Positions 34,688 through 43,922 of a stretch of 64,000 nt of DNA are shown piece after piece. Origin of the DNA: Flavobacterium praedii (GTDB lineage: Bacteria > Bacteroidota > Bacteroidia > Flavobacteriales > Flavobacteriaceae). Position 1 is the first letter of the stretch. The number at the start of each line of letters is the position of its first letter. The stretch spans positions 324,001 through 388,000 of the forward strand of contig NZ_CP113948.1 of NCBI RefSeq assembly GCF_026810365.1. The letters are read 5' to 3'. Position numbers and translations under genes: made by a program. The notes under the pieces are model-generated. The model made no database searches and was not told the origin of the DNA. It saw only the letters and a program-made list of their open reading frames with translations.

Positions 34688-35812
34688 TTAATATGTTACG
34701 GATTCAAGAGCTCTAAATTCTTCACTTTTTTTCATTTGGATTTGTTGATACAACCAAATTGAAATCGTTAATAAAATATAATTGTTAAAAAAATTATGAG
34801 TGGTGAGCATATAAATAAATAAAGAAAAGGAAACCAACAAAAGCGTATGGTCTTCTTTAAAATAATGTATCCCACTAACTACAAAACCACCGTAAATCCA
34901 TAAAAAATATAAAAAAACAAAGATTCCAGATTCGCCAATTATTAAAAGCGGTGTATTATGAACGCCTTCTATTCCATAGGCTTTGTCATCTTCACCATAC
35001 GTTTTTCCGCTAAAACTCAAATATCCATTTCCAAAAAAAGGATTATTAATTATTCGATCATAGTATTTGGCCCAAGTTTCTGTTCTCGAATTTTCGGCTA
35101 GGTCTTGACTTATTTTTCCATCGAGTATGGTAGCAAATGCCTCAAGACGTTTTGTATTAAAATCAAATTTATTTCCAAAAGAAACAAATAGACTAATTAA
35201 AAGAAGACCTAAAATTATTTTATAAGAGTTCTTGTAGCTTATGGATAATGAAAGGATGTTTACTAGCACCCAAAGCAATAAAAAGGTTCTTGAAAATGTT
35301 ACAAATCCAGCAAAGGAGAACAAAATTTGGCCTATTATTCTACTTTTTTTATTGGAAATAGAAAAACTAAAACAATATCCTAGGATGCAGATACAGCCTG
35401 CAAAATTAGGATTCAGGTACAAACCACTATATCGACCTCCAATGTCAATCACAAAAATGGATTCGTATATAATGCTTAATGCTCCCAAAAATAAAAAGTA
35501 AAATATTTCATTTTTGGTGACGTCTTTAATTGCACTTGCACCCATTATTACAAATATTAAATATTTTATAAAAGTGGTTATGAATCCCTCCGAATTTTGA
35601 GAATCAACTACAATCGAAATTAAAAAATATAATAGCCCTAAGGTCACTAAAGGAACTATTGGCGTTTCTTTTTTATTAAAAAAATAGATAATTAGCAGCA
35701 AAAATAGACCGTAACTTAAAACAGCTCCTGTTGTTGCATCTACATGTACTAATGAAAAACTGGGTAAATTGCCAAAGAGCAATGCTAGAATAATTATTTT
35801 TAGATACTTCAT
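34688..35812 (-). CDS. O-antigen/polysaccharide polymerase (Wzy-type) or ligase
   Basis: This 374-residue integral membrane protein has about 10 hydrophobic segments with a large periplasmic loop in the second half (about residues 220-290), the layout of Wzy/WaaL proteins. The loop begins near NTKRLEAFATILDGKISQDLAENSRTETWAKYYDRI, and the small motif NPFFGNGYLSF resembles the conserved segment of O-antigen polymerases. It overlaps the flippase by 4 bp. In a Wzx/Wzy-type pathway it would polymerise repeat units in the periplasm. A ligase cannot be excluded by sequence. Confidence 0.8.
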   Translation of the reverse strand: MKYLKIIILALLFGNLPSFSLVHVDATTGAVLSYGLFLLLIIYFFNKKETPIVPLVTLGLLYFLISIVVDSQNSEGFITTFIKYLIFVIMGASAIKDVTKNEIFYFLFLGALSIIYESIFVIDIGGRYSGLYLNPNFAGCICILGYCFSFSISNKKSRIIGQILFSFAGFVTFSRTFLLLWVLVNILSLSISYKNSYKIILGLLLISLFVSFGNKFDFNTKRLEAFATILDGKISQDLAENSRTETWAKYYDRIINNPFFGNGYLSFSGKTYGEDDKAYGIEGVHNTPLLIIGESGIFVFLYFLWIYGGFVVSGIHYFKEDHTLLLVSFSLFIYMLTTHNFFNNYILLTISIWLYQQIQMKKSEEFRALESVTY

Positions 35813-37152
35813 TGTACAGACTCTTTTTTGTGTTGATGTCTAACACACAAAAACAATACGATAAAATTAATACTATAGACAAGCGTTGTGGCAATTGCCA
35901 AACCGTAAATGGCAAACTTTTTTGCCAAAAAATAATTAAGAGTTACACTCAAAATGAAATTAATTACGGAAGCATAAAACATATAGCTGTTTTTATTAAT
36001 GCTAGTAAGGAATTTAATAATGATAATCGAAGCTATGTAAAACGGGATATAAATTAAAACTATTTTCTGAATATGAGAAACCACCAAAGTGTTTTGAGCG
36101 GTAAAGTTTCCTCTTTCGAATAGAAATGAAATAATTGCATCTGAACATAAAAATAAAATTCCAGCAATAAATAAGGAAACAACAAATGTAATAGCCAAGG
36201 TTTGATACAAAACCCTGTAAGCTTTAGCTCTATTTTCTTGAACCAGGGTTGAAAAATAGGGTAAAACAACATTTCCTATGGAAAGCACTAGTATTGTAGC
36301 GAGAAAAGCTGGAATCTTCATCCCGTAATTAAAGGAGGCAATAGAACCAATCGCTAATTGAGCTGCAAAAAATTGATTGACAAAACCTGTTGATCCTGTC
36401 AAAAAACCAGAACCTATTTTTGACGGCAGTTGTTTGTATACCATTTGAATGTTAAAGGATTTGAAATTTGGTTTTGCAATTTGCACTGTTTTTTTATAAA
36501 ATGAAACCAGTAAAATATAAATCAATTCTATAATGCTACCCACTAATGTTCCAATAGCCAAAAGGGAGTAACTCATTTGGTTTTTTAAAAAAAACAAGCA
36601 AACCAAAATGACAATTGAAGTGAATACAGCAGAAATAGCCGAATAGCCAAAGAATCCTTTTGTTTCTAAGATGCCACTAAATAAAGATGAAAATGACCAA
36701 AAAATAACGCAGGGCAAAATGATATAAAACTGTGATCGAATGAGTTGGTAATACTGTAAATTATGATTTTTAAAAACGGATTCGAGAAATATATCCGTAC
36801 AAAAGTAGGATATAAGCATAAGTAGTATTCCCAGCCCAAAAGTAATAATAATACAAGCACTTAAGAATGATGCTATTGTTGTTGTAGTTCTGGTTTCTGC
36901 AATATAATTTGGAATAAACACGTTTTGAAAAGAGCTCATAAAAACAGTGTTAATAAATCCTGGTATTAATAGTGCAATCAAAAAAGTGTCCACTATTTCT
37001 GAAAGACCAAAATGGCTTCCAATTTCCATTTCTTTATAAAATCCAATACCCTTTACTAAAATAGTTACAAATCCAATAGTGATGATATTTATCAAAATTG
37101 GGTTTTTAAGAAAGTATAATAGAGATCTCTTTTTCAAAATAATACCATTCAT
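35809..37152 (-). CDS. Lipid-linked oligosaccharide flippase (MATE/MVF superfamily, Wzx or MurJ-like)
   Basis: This 447-residue polytopic protein has about 12-14 membrane segments. It begins near VTILVKGIGFYKEMEIGSHFGLS and contains GSGFLTGSTGFVNQFFAAQLAIG, the type of helix-pair sequence seen in MurJ-like MVF proteins. Such proteins flip lipid-linked saccharides across the inner membrane. Its position next to the polymerase makes it the flippase for the repeat units. The MurJ resemblance rather than a classical PST fold is notable but common in Bacteroidetes loci. Confidence 0.82.
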   Translation of the reverse strand: MNGIILKKRSLLYFLKNPILINIITIGFVTILVKGIGFYKEMEIGSHFGLSEIVDTFLIALLIPGFINTVFMSSFQNVFIPNYIAETRTTTTIASFLSACIIITFGLGILLMLISYFCTDIFLESVFKNHNLQYYQLIRSQFYIILPCVIFWSFSSLFSGILETKGFFGYSAISAVFTSIVILVCLFFLKNQMSYSLLAIGTLVGSIIELIYILLVSFYKKTVQIAKPNFKSFNIQMVYKQLPSKIGSGFLTGSTGFVNQFFAAQLAIGSIASFNYGMKIPAFLATILVLSIGNVVLPYFSTLVQENRAKAYRVLYQTLAITFVVSLFIAGILFLCSDAIISFLFERGNFTAQNTLVVSHIQKIVLIYIPFYIASIIIIKFLTSINKNSYMFYASVINFILSVTLNYFLAKKFAIYGLAIATTLVYSINFIVLFLCVRHQHKKESVQ

Positions 37153-37171
37153 CTAAAATGTATTATGTAGA

Positions 37172-38266
37172 CTATACCATTATTGATTCCCATTTTTTAT
37201 AGATCTCATCTGAGTTGTATTTTAGCGTTGATTGAATTGCATTTTGGCTAAATTTCAAACGTAACACTTCATTTTCCATTAATTCCATCATTTGTTTCTC
37301 CAATTGTTTCTGATTGTTAACTTCAAACAAAAAACCATTTTCGTTGTGTTTAATTATTTCAGAGGGGCCCGAATTACAATCTGAAGCTATACAAGGAATA
37401 CCGAATGACATTGCTTCCAATAAAACATTAGGAAAACCTTCGGATTCAGAGGTAAATACAAATAATTTAGCATTGTTGTAATATTTCTCTATATTGGGTA
37501 CTGTTTCAATAAAATTGACCTTATTTGCTATGCCTAAATTTTTAGCTAATATTTGACATTCTATTTTTAAATCACCTTCACCTACAAATATTAGTTTCCA
37601 ATTTTTTGTATTCAAATTAGCAAAAGCTTCCAAAAGGAGTTTCTGATTTTTATTGGCATCTAATCGGCCAACATTCAAAATTACATTCTCTCTTTTTCCA
37701 TATTCTTCACGTCTTGAAATTAAATTTTTATCAAGTGGATTCGGAATTACCTGAATTTTATGAGCTTTTAATATATGTTGAAAGTGGTTTTTTGAATAAG
37801 AAGTTTGAACAATAAGTGTTTTAGTAAAAGGATAAAGGATTCGGATGCAAATTTTTCTTAAATAGGAAAGTTGATATATCTCGGGATTGTTTCTTTCGCT
37901 GATATAGGAATTTGATTTATGAAAAAAACTACTTAAAATTGCTAGAATATTTCCAGTTGTTGTAAATCCAATAAGTATATCAATATGATTTTGTTTTACA
38001 GTTTTAATTATTTTTTTTAAATAAATAAAATTACTTTTTAGTGCAATTAACCAATTCTTACTTGGAATATATGTTTCTTTTAAAAATTGAATTTGAATAC
38101 GAGAATCAATGGTAAATGTTATTTTTGTTTTATTCAAAACAAATAAAAATACTTCATTTTCATGTACAAATTTATGGGCAAGTGTGACAGCAACTCGCTC
38201 GGCACCTCCTGCTTCTAAACAAGGAATTACGAAAGCTATTTTTTTCTTTTTTACCATGAAAAGCAA
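37172..38266 (-). CDS. GT4-type glycosyltransferase, first gene of the polysaccharide operon
   Basis: This 364-residue GT-B enzyme opens KKIAFVIPCLEAGGAERVAVTLA. Its donor domain has ILNVGRLDANKNQKLLLEAF, KLIFVGEGDLKIECQIL and FTSESEGFPNVLLEAMSFGIPCIA with the complete E-x7-E motif. It lies 20 bp from the flippase. The 430 bp upstream on the - strand hold an AT-rich region with no clear promoter box, so this is probably the first gene of the operon that runs down to the Wzc gene. Confidence 0.86.
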   Translation of the reverse strand: MLFMVKKKKIAFVIPCLEAGGAERVAVTLAHKFVHENEVFLFVLNKTKITFTIDSRIQIQFLKETYIPSKNWLIALKSNFIYLKKIIKTVKQNHIDILIGFTTTGNILAILSSFFHKSNSYISERNNPEIYQLSYLRKICIRILYPFTKTLIVQTSYSKNHFQHILKAHKIQVIPNPLDKNLISRREEYGKRENVILNVGRLDANKNQKLLLEAFANLNTKNWKLIFVGEGDLKIECQILAKNLGIANKVNFIETVPNIEKYYNNAKLFVFTSESEGFPNVLLEAMSFGIPCIASDCNSGPSEIIKHNENGFLFEVNNQKQLEKQMMELMENEVLRLKFSQNAIQSTLKYNSDEIYKKWESIMV

Positions 38267-38461
38267 TTTATTAAAAGGAAAATAGTTAAATCTCTAGTTT
38301 AACTAATCTTGAGAATCTACAAGTCACATCTCACAGCTTCGCATTTCCAACTCCCATTTTTAGATTAAAATTGAGAAGCTTGAAAAGTCAAAATTTAGGC
38401 TAAATATCTGATAATGATTGATTAAAAGTATAAAAAAAACTTCAAAGTTGGTTTGAAAACA

Positions 38462-38495
38462 TAAAAAAACGCCTTTTGAATCGTTCAAAAGACGC
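38462..38495 (-). terminator. Rho-independent terminator
   Basis: On the - strand the sequence GCGTCTTTTGAA pairs with TTCAAAAGGCGT (two G-U pairs, 3-nt loop) and is followed by T7. It lies about 200 bp past the amidase stop and ends that transcript before the polysaccharide operon. The rest of the 430-bp gap from 38267 to 38695 shows nothing else I can name. Confidence 0.75.
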
Positions 38496-38695
38496 ATTTT
38501 ATAGATTAATGGAAATGTAATTGTTTAGTGTTTGAGGAATATAATTTAGTAACCAGCTCTTGTACTCTTTTTTAGCTTTTAAGAATTCTTGAACTATATA
38601 AAATAGTAAAATTTAGAAAGGCATTATATTTCTCAATATAAAAGGTAATAGAATAAAATAATCACTTTTTATTAGTATTAATTTATTCAATTTTT

Positions 38696-39601
38696 TTATT
38701 TCTTGTAAATCGAGTAAATGGTACTAATTGTTTTCTCGTCAAGTAGATCATTCACTTCTGTTTGTATATAATGCAATTTGAAAGCAGAAATAGCAGCCGA
38801 AAGATTTTTGGTATTATAGCCAATTATTTGCAAACCTTGTTCGGCATTAAAATCGCTAGGAGGGCAAGGTAAAATGTCGTCTGGCCAAAGTCCAAATCCA
38901 TTCAAGGCCAAAAGTTTCCAAGGAAAAAACTTAGATGGGTCAACTTTTCTAGTTGGCGCAATATCAGAATGCCCAAGGATATTTTGTGTCGGAATGTTAT
39001 AATCTTTTTTTAATTTGGTCAATAAAGCCAATAAAGTATTGATTTGATTATCCGAAAAAGGTTCGTTACCATTATTATCTAATTCAATTCCAATTGAACT
39101 CGAATTGATATCGGTATCTTTTCCCCATGAACTATTTCCTGCATGCCAAGCTCTTAGGTAATCATTTAGCATATGAATCACTTTGCCATCTCTTGCAATC
39201 ACATAATGGGCGCTAACATTAGTCTTTTTTAAAGTAAAAGTTTTTAAAGTTTGTTGTATCGAATCTTGTGCAGTATGATGTATGATTATAAAATTTGGCT
39301 TTCTTAAATTGAAATTTACAGTGCCTACCCATTCAGACACTATTCCGTTATTTAATATATTTGAATCTGTTTTAGAAATGGTGTCTTTAAAATTTAACAA
39401 TTGGCTTTTATACCTATAGGCAACACTGTCAATTACTACAAAAGCTTCGTTTTTTAAAGCAATTGGTTCTTTTGCAGAAATGGTTTCTTTCAAATTGTTA
39501 ATCTGTGCATTGTATTCTTTTTCTGTAGCTTTATGTGGGTTTTTTGTAGCACACGAAGCAACAATGAGTAATAGAATGAAGTAATAAAAGTAATTTTTCA
39601 T
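38696..39601 (-). CDS. N-acetylmuramoyl-L-alanine amidase lipoprotein (Amidase_2)
   Basis: This 301-residue lipoprotein has a signal peptide with lipobox LIVASCATK. A C-terminal Amidase_2 domain (about 110-270) has the zinc-binding FIIIHHTAQDS, VSAHYVIARDGKVIHMLND, SIGIELDNNG and GHSDIAPTRKVDPS (third ligand region with the catalytic Lys). It cleaves the lactoyl-peptide amide bond of peptidoglycan in the periplasm. It stands alone on the - strand, followed by the 38462 terminator. Confidence 0.9.
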   Translation of the reverse strand: MKNYFYYFILLLIVASCATKNPHKATEKEYNAQINNLKETISAKEPIALKNEAFVVIDSVAYRYKSQLLNFKDTISKTDSNILNNGIVSEWVGTVNFNLRKPNFIIIHHTAQDSIQQTLKTFTLKKTNVSAHYVIARDGKVIHMLNDYLRAWHAGNSSWGKDTDINSSSIGIELDNNGNEPFSDNQINTLLALLTKLKKDYNIPTQNILGHSDIAPTRKVDPSKFFPWKLLALNGFGLWPDDILPCPPSDFNAEQGLQIIGYNTKNLSAAISAFKLHYIQTEVNDLLDEKTISTIYSIYKK

Positions 39602-39636
39602 GGTTGAAATTTCAATATGATTTTATGACTAATTCG

Positions 39637-40101
39637 TTAATGTTTTTGTGCCTCTATTTTACTTTTTCTTTCTTCACTTAAGATTTGAAATTTTTCTTTT
39701 TGTTCTTTATTCAAAATTTGCTTTACTTCCAATTCAGTCATTTCAGCTAAAACTTTAAACTCATTTGCTTTATCCTCATCACTGTTTTCTTTTTTTAGTA
39801 AAGCATCTTGCTTTTTCAATGATTTGGTATAAACATTAGTAATGACAACTTCTTGAAGAGCATCTAAATTAAGTTCTTTTTTATAAAATGCTACAATTTT
39901 GGCAGCTGTTACTTCTGCAGGAATTGGTTTTGGAGCACTCTGTTGTTGACTGCTTTGTCCCATTTGACTCATTTGGTTGGATCTCCCATAACCGTTATTG
40001 CCGTATCCGTTACCCCCATATCCATTACCATATTGAGCCGAAACCCTATTTGCAGATAAAAGTAAAAATCCTATAAAAAGCACTGTTTTAAATGTGTTCA
40101 T
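39637..40101 (-). CDS. Small secreted Gly/Tyr/Asn-rich protein of unknown function
   Basis: This 154-residue protein has a signal peptide ending near SAQ. A repetitive GYGNGYGGNGYGNNGYG segment follows (about 24-40), then a Gln/Ser-rich linker, then a charged helical C-terminal domain (KIVAFYKKELNLDALQEVVITNVYTKSLKKQDALLKKENSD, LNKEQKEKFQILSEERKSKI). The last part is reminiscent of Spy/CpxP-like periplasmic helical proteins, but I cannot assign it. It lies between rimO (41 bp) and the amidase (35 bp) on the same strand, so it may be co-transcribed with rimO. Confidence 0.65.
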   Translation of the reverse strand: MNTFKTVLFIGFLLLSANRVSAQYGNGYGGNGYGNNGYGRSNQMSQMGQSSQQQSAPKPIPAEVTAAKIVAFYKKELNLDALQEVVITNVYTKSLKKQDALLKKENSDEDKANEFKVLAEMTELEVKQILNKEQKEKFQILSEERKSKIEAQKH

Positions 40102-40142
40102 AAAAGTAATTTTTGAAAAATTAAAAATCTAATTTCTAACCT

Positions 40143-41456
40143 CTAAACCGGTTCTCCGTATAAGTCAAATTCTGTTGCTTCAGTAATTTTGATCATCGCA
40201 AATTCACCCGTTTTTACATAGTGTTTTGTAGCATCAATCAATACTTCGTTGTCTACATCTGGACTGTCAAATTCAGTTCTGCCCACAAAATGGCCTCCTT
40301 CTTTTCTGTCAATAATACATTTAAAAGTTTTGCCTACTTTCTCTTGGTTCAAATCCCATGAAATTTGAGATTGTAATTCCATAATTTCGTTGGCACGTTC
40401 TTGTTTTACTGCATCTGGAACATCATCATCCAGTAAATAAGCATGCGTATTTTCTTCATGAGAATAGGCAAAACAACCCATTCGGTCAAATTTCATTTCT
40501 TGAACAAATTCTTTCAAAATATTGAAATCTTCCTGAGTTTCTCCAGGATAACCCACAATCAAAGTCGTACGAATAGCCATTCCTGGAACCGCTGCTCTAA
40601 AGTCTTTTAATAATTGAGTGGTTTTTTCTTGAGTAGTTCCACGACGCATTGATTTTAAAATAGAATCCGAGATGTGTTGCAACGGAATATCAATATAATT
40701 ACAAATCTTAGGTTCACGTTTCATGATCTCAAGCACATCCATCGGGAAACCAGTAGGGAAGGCGTAGTGCAAACGAATCCACTCAATTCCTTCTACTTTT
40801 ACCAAGGCTTCCAACAATTCGCCCAGAGCTCTTTTTTTATACAAATCAAGACCATAATACGTCAAATCTTGCGCAATCAAGATCAATTCTTTTACACCAT
40901 TTTTGGCCAATCCTTCTGATTCTTTCACCAGTTTTTCAATGGTTTGCGAAACATTTTTTCCTCGCATTAACGGAATGGCACAAAAACTACAAGGTCTATC
41001 ACAACCCTCAGAAATTTTTAAGTAAGCATAGTTTTTTGGAGTCGTAGTCAATCGTTCTCCCAATAATTCGTGCTTGTAATCGGCACCCAAAGCTTTCAAT
41101 AAAGCAGGCAATTCGGTAGTTCCAAAATACTGATCCACATTTGGAATCTCTTTTTCCAAATCCGGGCGGTATCTTTCAGACAAGCAACCCGTAACAAAAA
41201 CTTTATCAACAAGACCTCTCTCTTTTTTGTCAGCATATTCCAAAATCATATTTACCGATTCTGCTTTGGCATTATCAATAAATCCACAGGTATTAATCAC
41301 AATAATATTTCCTTCATCTTCGGCTTTGGCTTCGTGAGTCACATCTTTTCCGCTCGCTCGGAGCTGACCCATTAACACTTCACTGTCATATACATTCTTG
41401 GAACACCCAAGAGTGATCACATTTATTTTGTTCTTTTTTAAAGACTTCGTTCTCAT
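40143..41456 (-). CDS. rimO: Ribosomal protein S12 methylthiotransferase RimO
   Basis: This 437-residue radical SAM enzyme has an N-terminal UPF0004 domain with cysteines C18, C57 and C91 for one iron-sulfur cluster, then the radical SAM motif C-x3-C-x2-C (C152, C156, C159 in SEGCDRPCSFCA), and a C-terminal TRAM domain (FKCIIDRKEGGHFVGRTEFDSPDVD). It methylthiolates the conserved aspartate of ribosomal protein S12. A longer frame starting at 41636 would add 60 residues with no family match that run through a repeat hairpin. The ATG at 41456 gives the family start (MRTKSLKKNKINVITLG), and a -7 box (CAAAATTA on the + strand, 41489-41496) lies just upstream of it. Confidence 0.93.
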   Translation of the reverse strand: MRTKSLKKNKINVITLGCSKNVYDSEVLMGQLRASGKDVTHEAKAEDEGNIIVINTCGFIDNAKAESVNMILEYADKKERGLVDKVFVTGCLSERYRPDLEKEIPNVDQYFGTTELPALLKALGADYKHELLGERLTTTPKNYAYLKISEGCDRPCSFCAIPLMRGKNVSQTIEKLVKESEGLAKNGVKELILIAQDLTYYGLDLYKKRALGELLEALVKVEGIEWIRLHYAFPTGFPMDVLEIMKREPKICNYIDIPLQHISDSILKSMRRGTTQEKTTQLLKDFRAAVPGMAIRTTLIVGYPGETQEDFNILKEFVQEMKFDRMGCFAYSHEENTHAYLLDDDVPDAVKQERANEIMELQSQISWDLNQEKVGKTFKCIIDRKEGGHFVGRTEFDSPDVDNEVLIDATKHYVKTGEFAMIKITEATEFDLYGEPV

Positions 41457-41488
41457 AGTATTACATTCCCGATAATTTAGGAATTTTG

Positions 41489-41496
41489 CAAAATTA
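41489..41496 (-). promoter_or_regulatory. Candidate -7 box for rimO
   Basis: On the - strand this reads TAATTTTG, a match to TAnnTTTG, about 33 bp before the ATG at 41456. No TTG triplet lies at ideal -33 spacing. It supports the short rimO start. Confidence 0.4.
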
Positions 41497-41617
41497 CAAT
41501 TTTTTACCCAAACCCTATCTGTTTCCTTTTCAAAAAGCCTCGTTTTGTTTGCATAAAAGTGATTTGGAGCACAACATTTGATGTATCCAAGACCATTGGT
41601 CCCGCTGTCCTTCCAAT

Positions 41618-41666
41618 CTTTTGTAAACTTTGTCAAAGTTCAAAACTTTGACAAAGTTTACAAAAG
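41618..41666. repeat. Perfect 23-bp hairpin repeat with CTTTGTCAAAG core (copy 2)
   Basis: The arms 41618-41640 and 41644-41666 are perfect reverse complements around a CAA loop. The inner 13 bp of each arm are identical to the hairpin at 6870, extended outward by 10 bp. The repeat lies upstream of rimO in a repeat-rich non-coding stretch. Confidence 0.85.
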
Positions 41667-41874
41667 GATTTTCCCTCCCATCGGGGCTAGGCGAGATGTT
41701 TAGTTTTTTTAAGCAAATAAGCAAAGTAATAAAAGGGTTGACATTTTTGAAAAATATTTCAACTAATGCTTTTTTTGCCAGTAAATTTCTAATGCAGATA
41801 CTGGGTTTAAGAAACCAAAAGCTGTGGATTTGCAATCAATGTCTTGTATAGCGCATGAGGGATGGGAGCCAATG

Positions 41875-42005
41875 TCATTAAGTTAAGGGTTTCTCACTAC
41901 GCTTTTTCAAAATATAACTCTCGCAAAGACGCGAAGACGTCAAGAAATTGGCTCTTAACTTTGCGCCTTTGCGTCTTGGCGAGAAAAAAAAGCCAAACTT
42001 AATGA
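41875..42005. repeat. Nested inverted repeat inserted in the decayed element
   Basis: The outer arms are TCATTAAGTT (41875-41884) and AACTTAATGA (41996-42005). Inner arms of CGCAAAGAC/GCGTCTTGGCGAG-type words lie near 41924-41950 and 41958-41983. It has the look of a small non-autonomous repeat unit. It interrupts the GCATGAGGGAT element, so it arrived after it. Confidence 0.6.
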
Positions 42006-42110
42006 TATTAAGATGGAAACTAGTTACCGAAGTAATACCATTACTGTTTATAAAATAGTCTAAAGATTCGATTTTATTTTTTTTCAAGTCAACGAAAAAA
42101 ATCATTGCAT

Positions 42111-42128
42111 TCCCGATAGCTATCGGGA
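42111..42128. repeat. 18-bp perfect palindrome TCCCGATAGCTATCGGGA
   Basis: The palindrome is perfect around its centre. It lies in the repeat-rich gap between rimO and the FadL-like gene, inside the decayed element. Palindromes of this kind are common intergenic repeats in flavobacteria; no regulatory role can be shown. Confidence 0.7.
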
Positions 42129-42231
42129 TTACTCTGGAATTATTTTTTTGAGAAAGTATTGGAGAATAAGCAGTTTGAAAAATTGGCCACTTTTACAAAT
42201 GGGGTCTTGCCTAAATCATTTTTAGAATAAC

Positions 42232-42267
42232 AAAAACCACTTCCGAAAGATTTCAAAAGTGGTTTTT
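42232..42267 (-). terminator. Terminator of the FadL-like gene
   Basis: AAAAACCACTT (42232-42242) pairs perfectly with AAGTGGTTTTT (42257-42267). On the - strand the hairpin is followed by a T-run, directly downstream of the stop at 42293. Confidence 0.85.
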
Positions 42268-42292
42268 ATAATATATTAGGAGTACCTAGTTT

Positions 42293-43882
42293 TTACATTT
42301 CAAATGATACGGTCATATTGAAATTGTTTTTATTGCTGTTAATTCTAGCTTTTTCTGTAAATCCTTGAGAGAAAAATTGCTCTTGTCCTGTATTATGTAT
42401 GTTGACGTATGAAAAGTCAAGCTTAATAGCACCAAAACTATATCCTAAACCTCCCGAAAAACTATTTAAATCTCCTATTGTTGTTGCATTTTTGTAAGGG
42501 CTTCCCTCAAAACGATATCCGCCTCTTAATCTAAAATTTTCTATTTTATATTCCGCACCAATTCTTACTTCGCTTGAAGAGCCTAATTCATTTTGGATGA
42601 TTCTATTTTGTAATCTGAAAAAAGGATCGTTTTGTGGGCTGTATTGAGTGTAGCTGTAATCTTTATACTTATAATCAATACTAATCAGTCCTGTTTTACC
42701 AAAAACATATGCAAAGCTTCCAGTCAAACTTCCTGGAGTACGCAAATCATAAGGAGCGTAAACATTGATTACATTTGGATCCACAATATTTGAAAGACTC
42801 ACATTAGTTGAGTTAGTTCTTACTGAGGATAATCTTTGTGAAAATTCATCTTGTAAATTATACCAAGTTGGTGACTCGTAAGCAAATCCTAATCGTATGG
42901 TTTCAGTAGCTTTAATTATTGTTCCAAATTGAAATGAAAATCCCGAACCATACGTATGAAGATTATTGGTAAAGTTTAAACTTTTTACCCTGTAATTGAT
43001 GTCTTCTGTATTGTTGTTAGATTCAAAGAAGTTCGTAGTTTGTACATAATCAGTAAAATGAGAGTTTAAGTTAAGTCCGAAAAAGACTTTGTCCTTATAT
43101 TGTAATGCGGAGTTGAATACTAGTTTTCCATTGTAACCACTCGAGACAACAGTGTTTTCTTGATAATAGTATCCTCCCGAGCGAACGTTTGAAATGTACT
43201 TACTATTTGGGTTGTTTAAATCTTCGGCATCTATAATAAATCCCTGATCGTAATAGCCTATCATAGCTTGTTGTGCATCAAATCCAGATAAGTTTTGGTA
43301 TTGTTTGTTCGGAAGTTCGGTTCCTAAAAAATAATATAAATCATTTATGGATTCTCCAACTTGTCGGGTTACAAATTCTAGTGGTACAGGAGTCCCATTA
43401 TTCCCAGTATTAGCATAACTTAAAAAATAATTACCTACAGAATGTATAGGACTCGTTCCTGCAGAAAATAAGGAGTTATCATAATTGTTGGTGTTTTCAT
43501 AGTTTATGGATAAACTAAATTTCCTCCAATCATCATTTGGGTTTCTGTTTTTAAACACAAAAACACCTCCAGCTTGATTGAGATCAAATGAATTATCACT
43601 TGTTGAAGTCGAAGATCCAAAATAAGTGGATTTATTTTTGGTATTATGATTTCCTAATGTGGCGGCAAATTGATTGTTATTGAAAATAGCAGATCCAGCT
43701 GGATTCACTTTGATTGCTGATAAATCACCTCCAAGTGCTCCAAAAGCACCACTCATAGCGGTAAAACGAGCCGTACCTTGCAATTCACTTTGGGAATAAC
43801 GCATTGCGTCTTTGATTTCCTGTGCATGTGAAGTTGCAAATAGTAGCCCAACTACTAATTGTAATAATAGGTTTTTTTTCAT
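42293..43882 (-). CDS. OmpP1/FadL-family outer-membrane transport protein
   Basis: This 529-residue protein has a signal peptide (MKKNLLLQLVVGLLFATSHA) and a FadL-type N-terminal hatch (DAMRYSQSELQGTARFTAMSGAFGALGGDLSAIKVNPAGSAIF). The long alternating strands of a 14-stranded barrel follow, ending in a terminal strand NMTVSFEM. Members import hydrophobic compounds such as long-chain fatty acids or aromatics across the outer membrane. It stands 40 bp from the next upstream gene on the same strand, so the two may share a transcript. Confidence 0.88.
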   Translation of the reverse strand: MKKNLLLQLVVGLLFATSHAQEIKDAMRYSQSELQGTARFTAMSGAFGALGGDLSAIKVNPAGSAIFNNNQFAATLGNHNTKNKSTYFGSSTSTSDNSFDLNQAGGVFVFKNRNPNDDWRKFSLSINYENTNNYDNSLFSAGTSPIHSVGNYFLSYANTGNNGTPVPLEFVTRQVGESINDLYYFLGTELPNKQYQNLSGFDAQQAMIGYYDQGFIIDAEDLNNPNSKYISNVRSGGYYYQENTVVSSGYNGKLVFNSALQYKDKVFFGLNLNSHFTDYVQTTNFFESNNNTEDINYRVKSLNFTNNLHTYGSGFSFQFGTIIKATETIRLGFAYESPTWYNLQDEFSQRLSSVRTNSTNVSLSNIVDPNVINVYAPYDLRTPGSLTGSFAYVFGKTGLISIDYKYKDYSYTQYSPQNDPFFRLQNRIIQNELGSSSEVRIGAEYKIENFRLRGGYRFEGSPYKNATTIGDLNSFSGGLGYSFGAIKLDFSYVNIHNTGQEQFFSQGFTEKARINSNKNNFNMTVSFEM

Positions 43883-43922
43883 TGGTTTAAGCTTAGGGTT
43901 AGTTGTTTATAGTTGAGCTTTT

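Larger units (their letters stand above)
41853..42211 (+). repeat. Decayed copy 3 of the structured element, invaded by other repeats
   Basis: The left end GCATGAGGGATGGGAGC (41853-41869) and the later AGTTACCGAAGTAAT (42022-42036) match the element at 22453 and 59321, but more than 140 bp now separate them. A 3' remnant GGCCACTTTTACAAAT plus GGGGTCTTGCC lies at 42185-42211. The closing CATGC end is mutated. Inserts are the nested inverted repeat at 41875-42005, and an 18-bp palindrome at 42111 lies inside too. I see no gene in this 0.8-kb gap (41457-42292). Confidence 0.6.

Noticed and set aside
41457..41636. A 60-residue N-terminal extension of rimO
   Set aside because: It shows no resemblance to RimO, crosses a repeat hairpin and lies upstream of a plausible -7 box; the ATG at 41456 is the family start.
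41530..41851. Small frames on both strands (e.g. 41630-41851 and 41530-41835)
   Set aside because: They lie in repeats and the hairpin region with no recognisable protein features.
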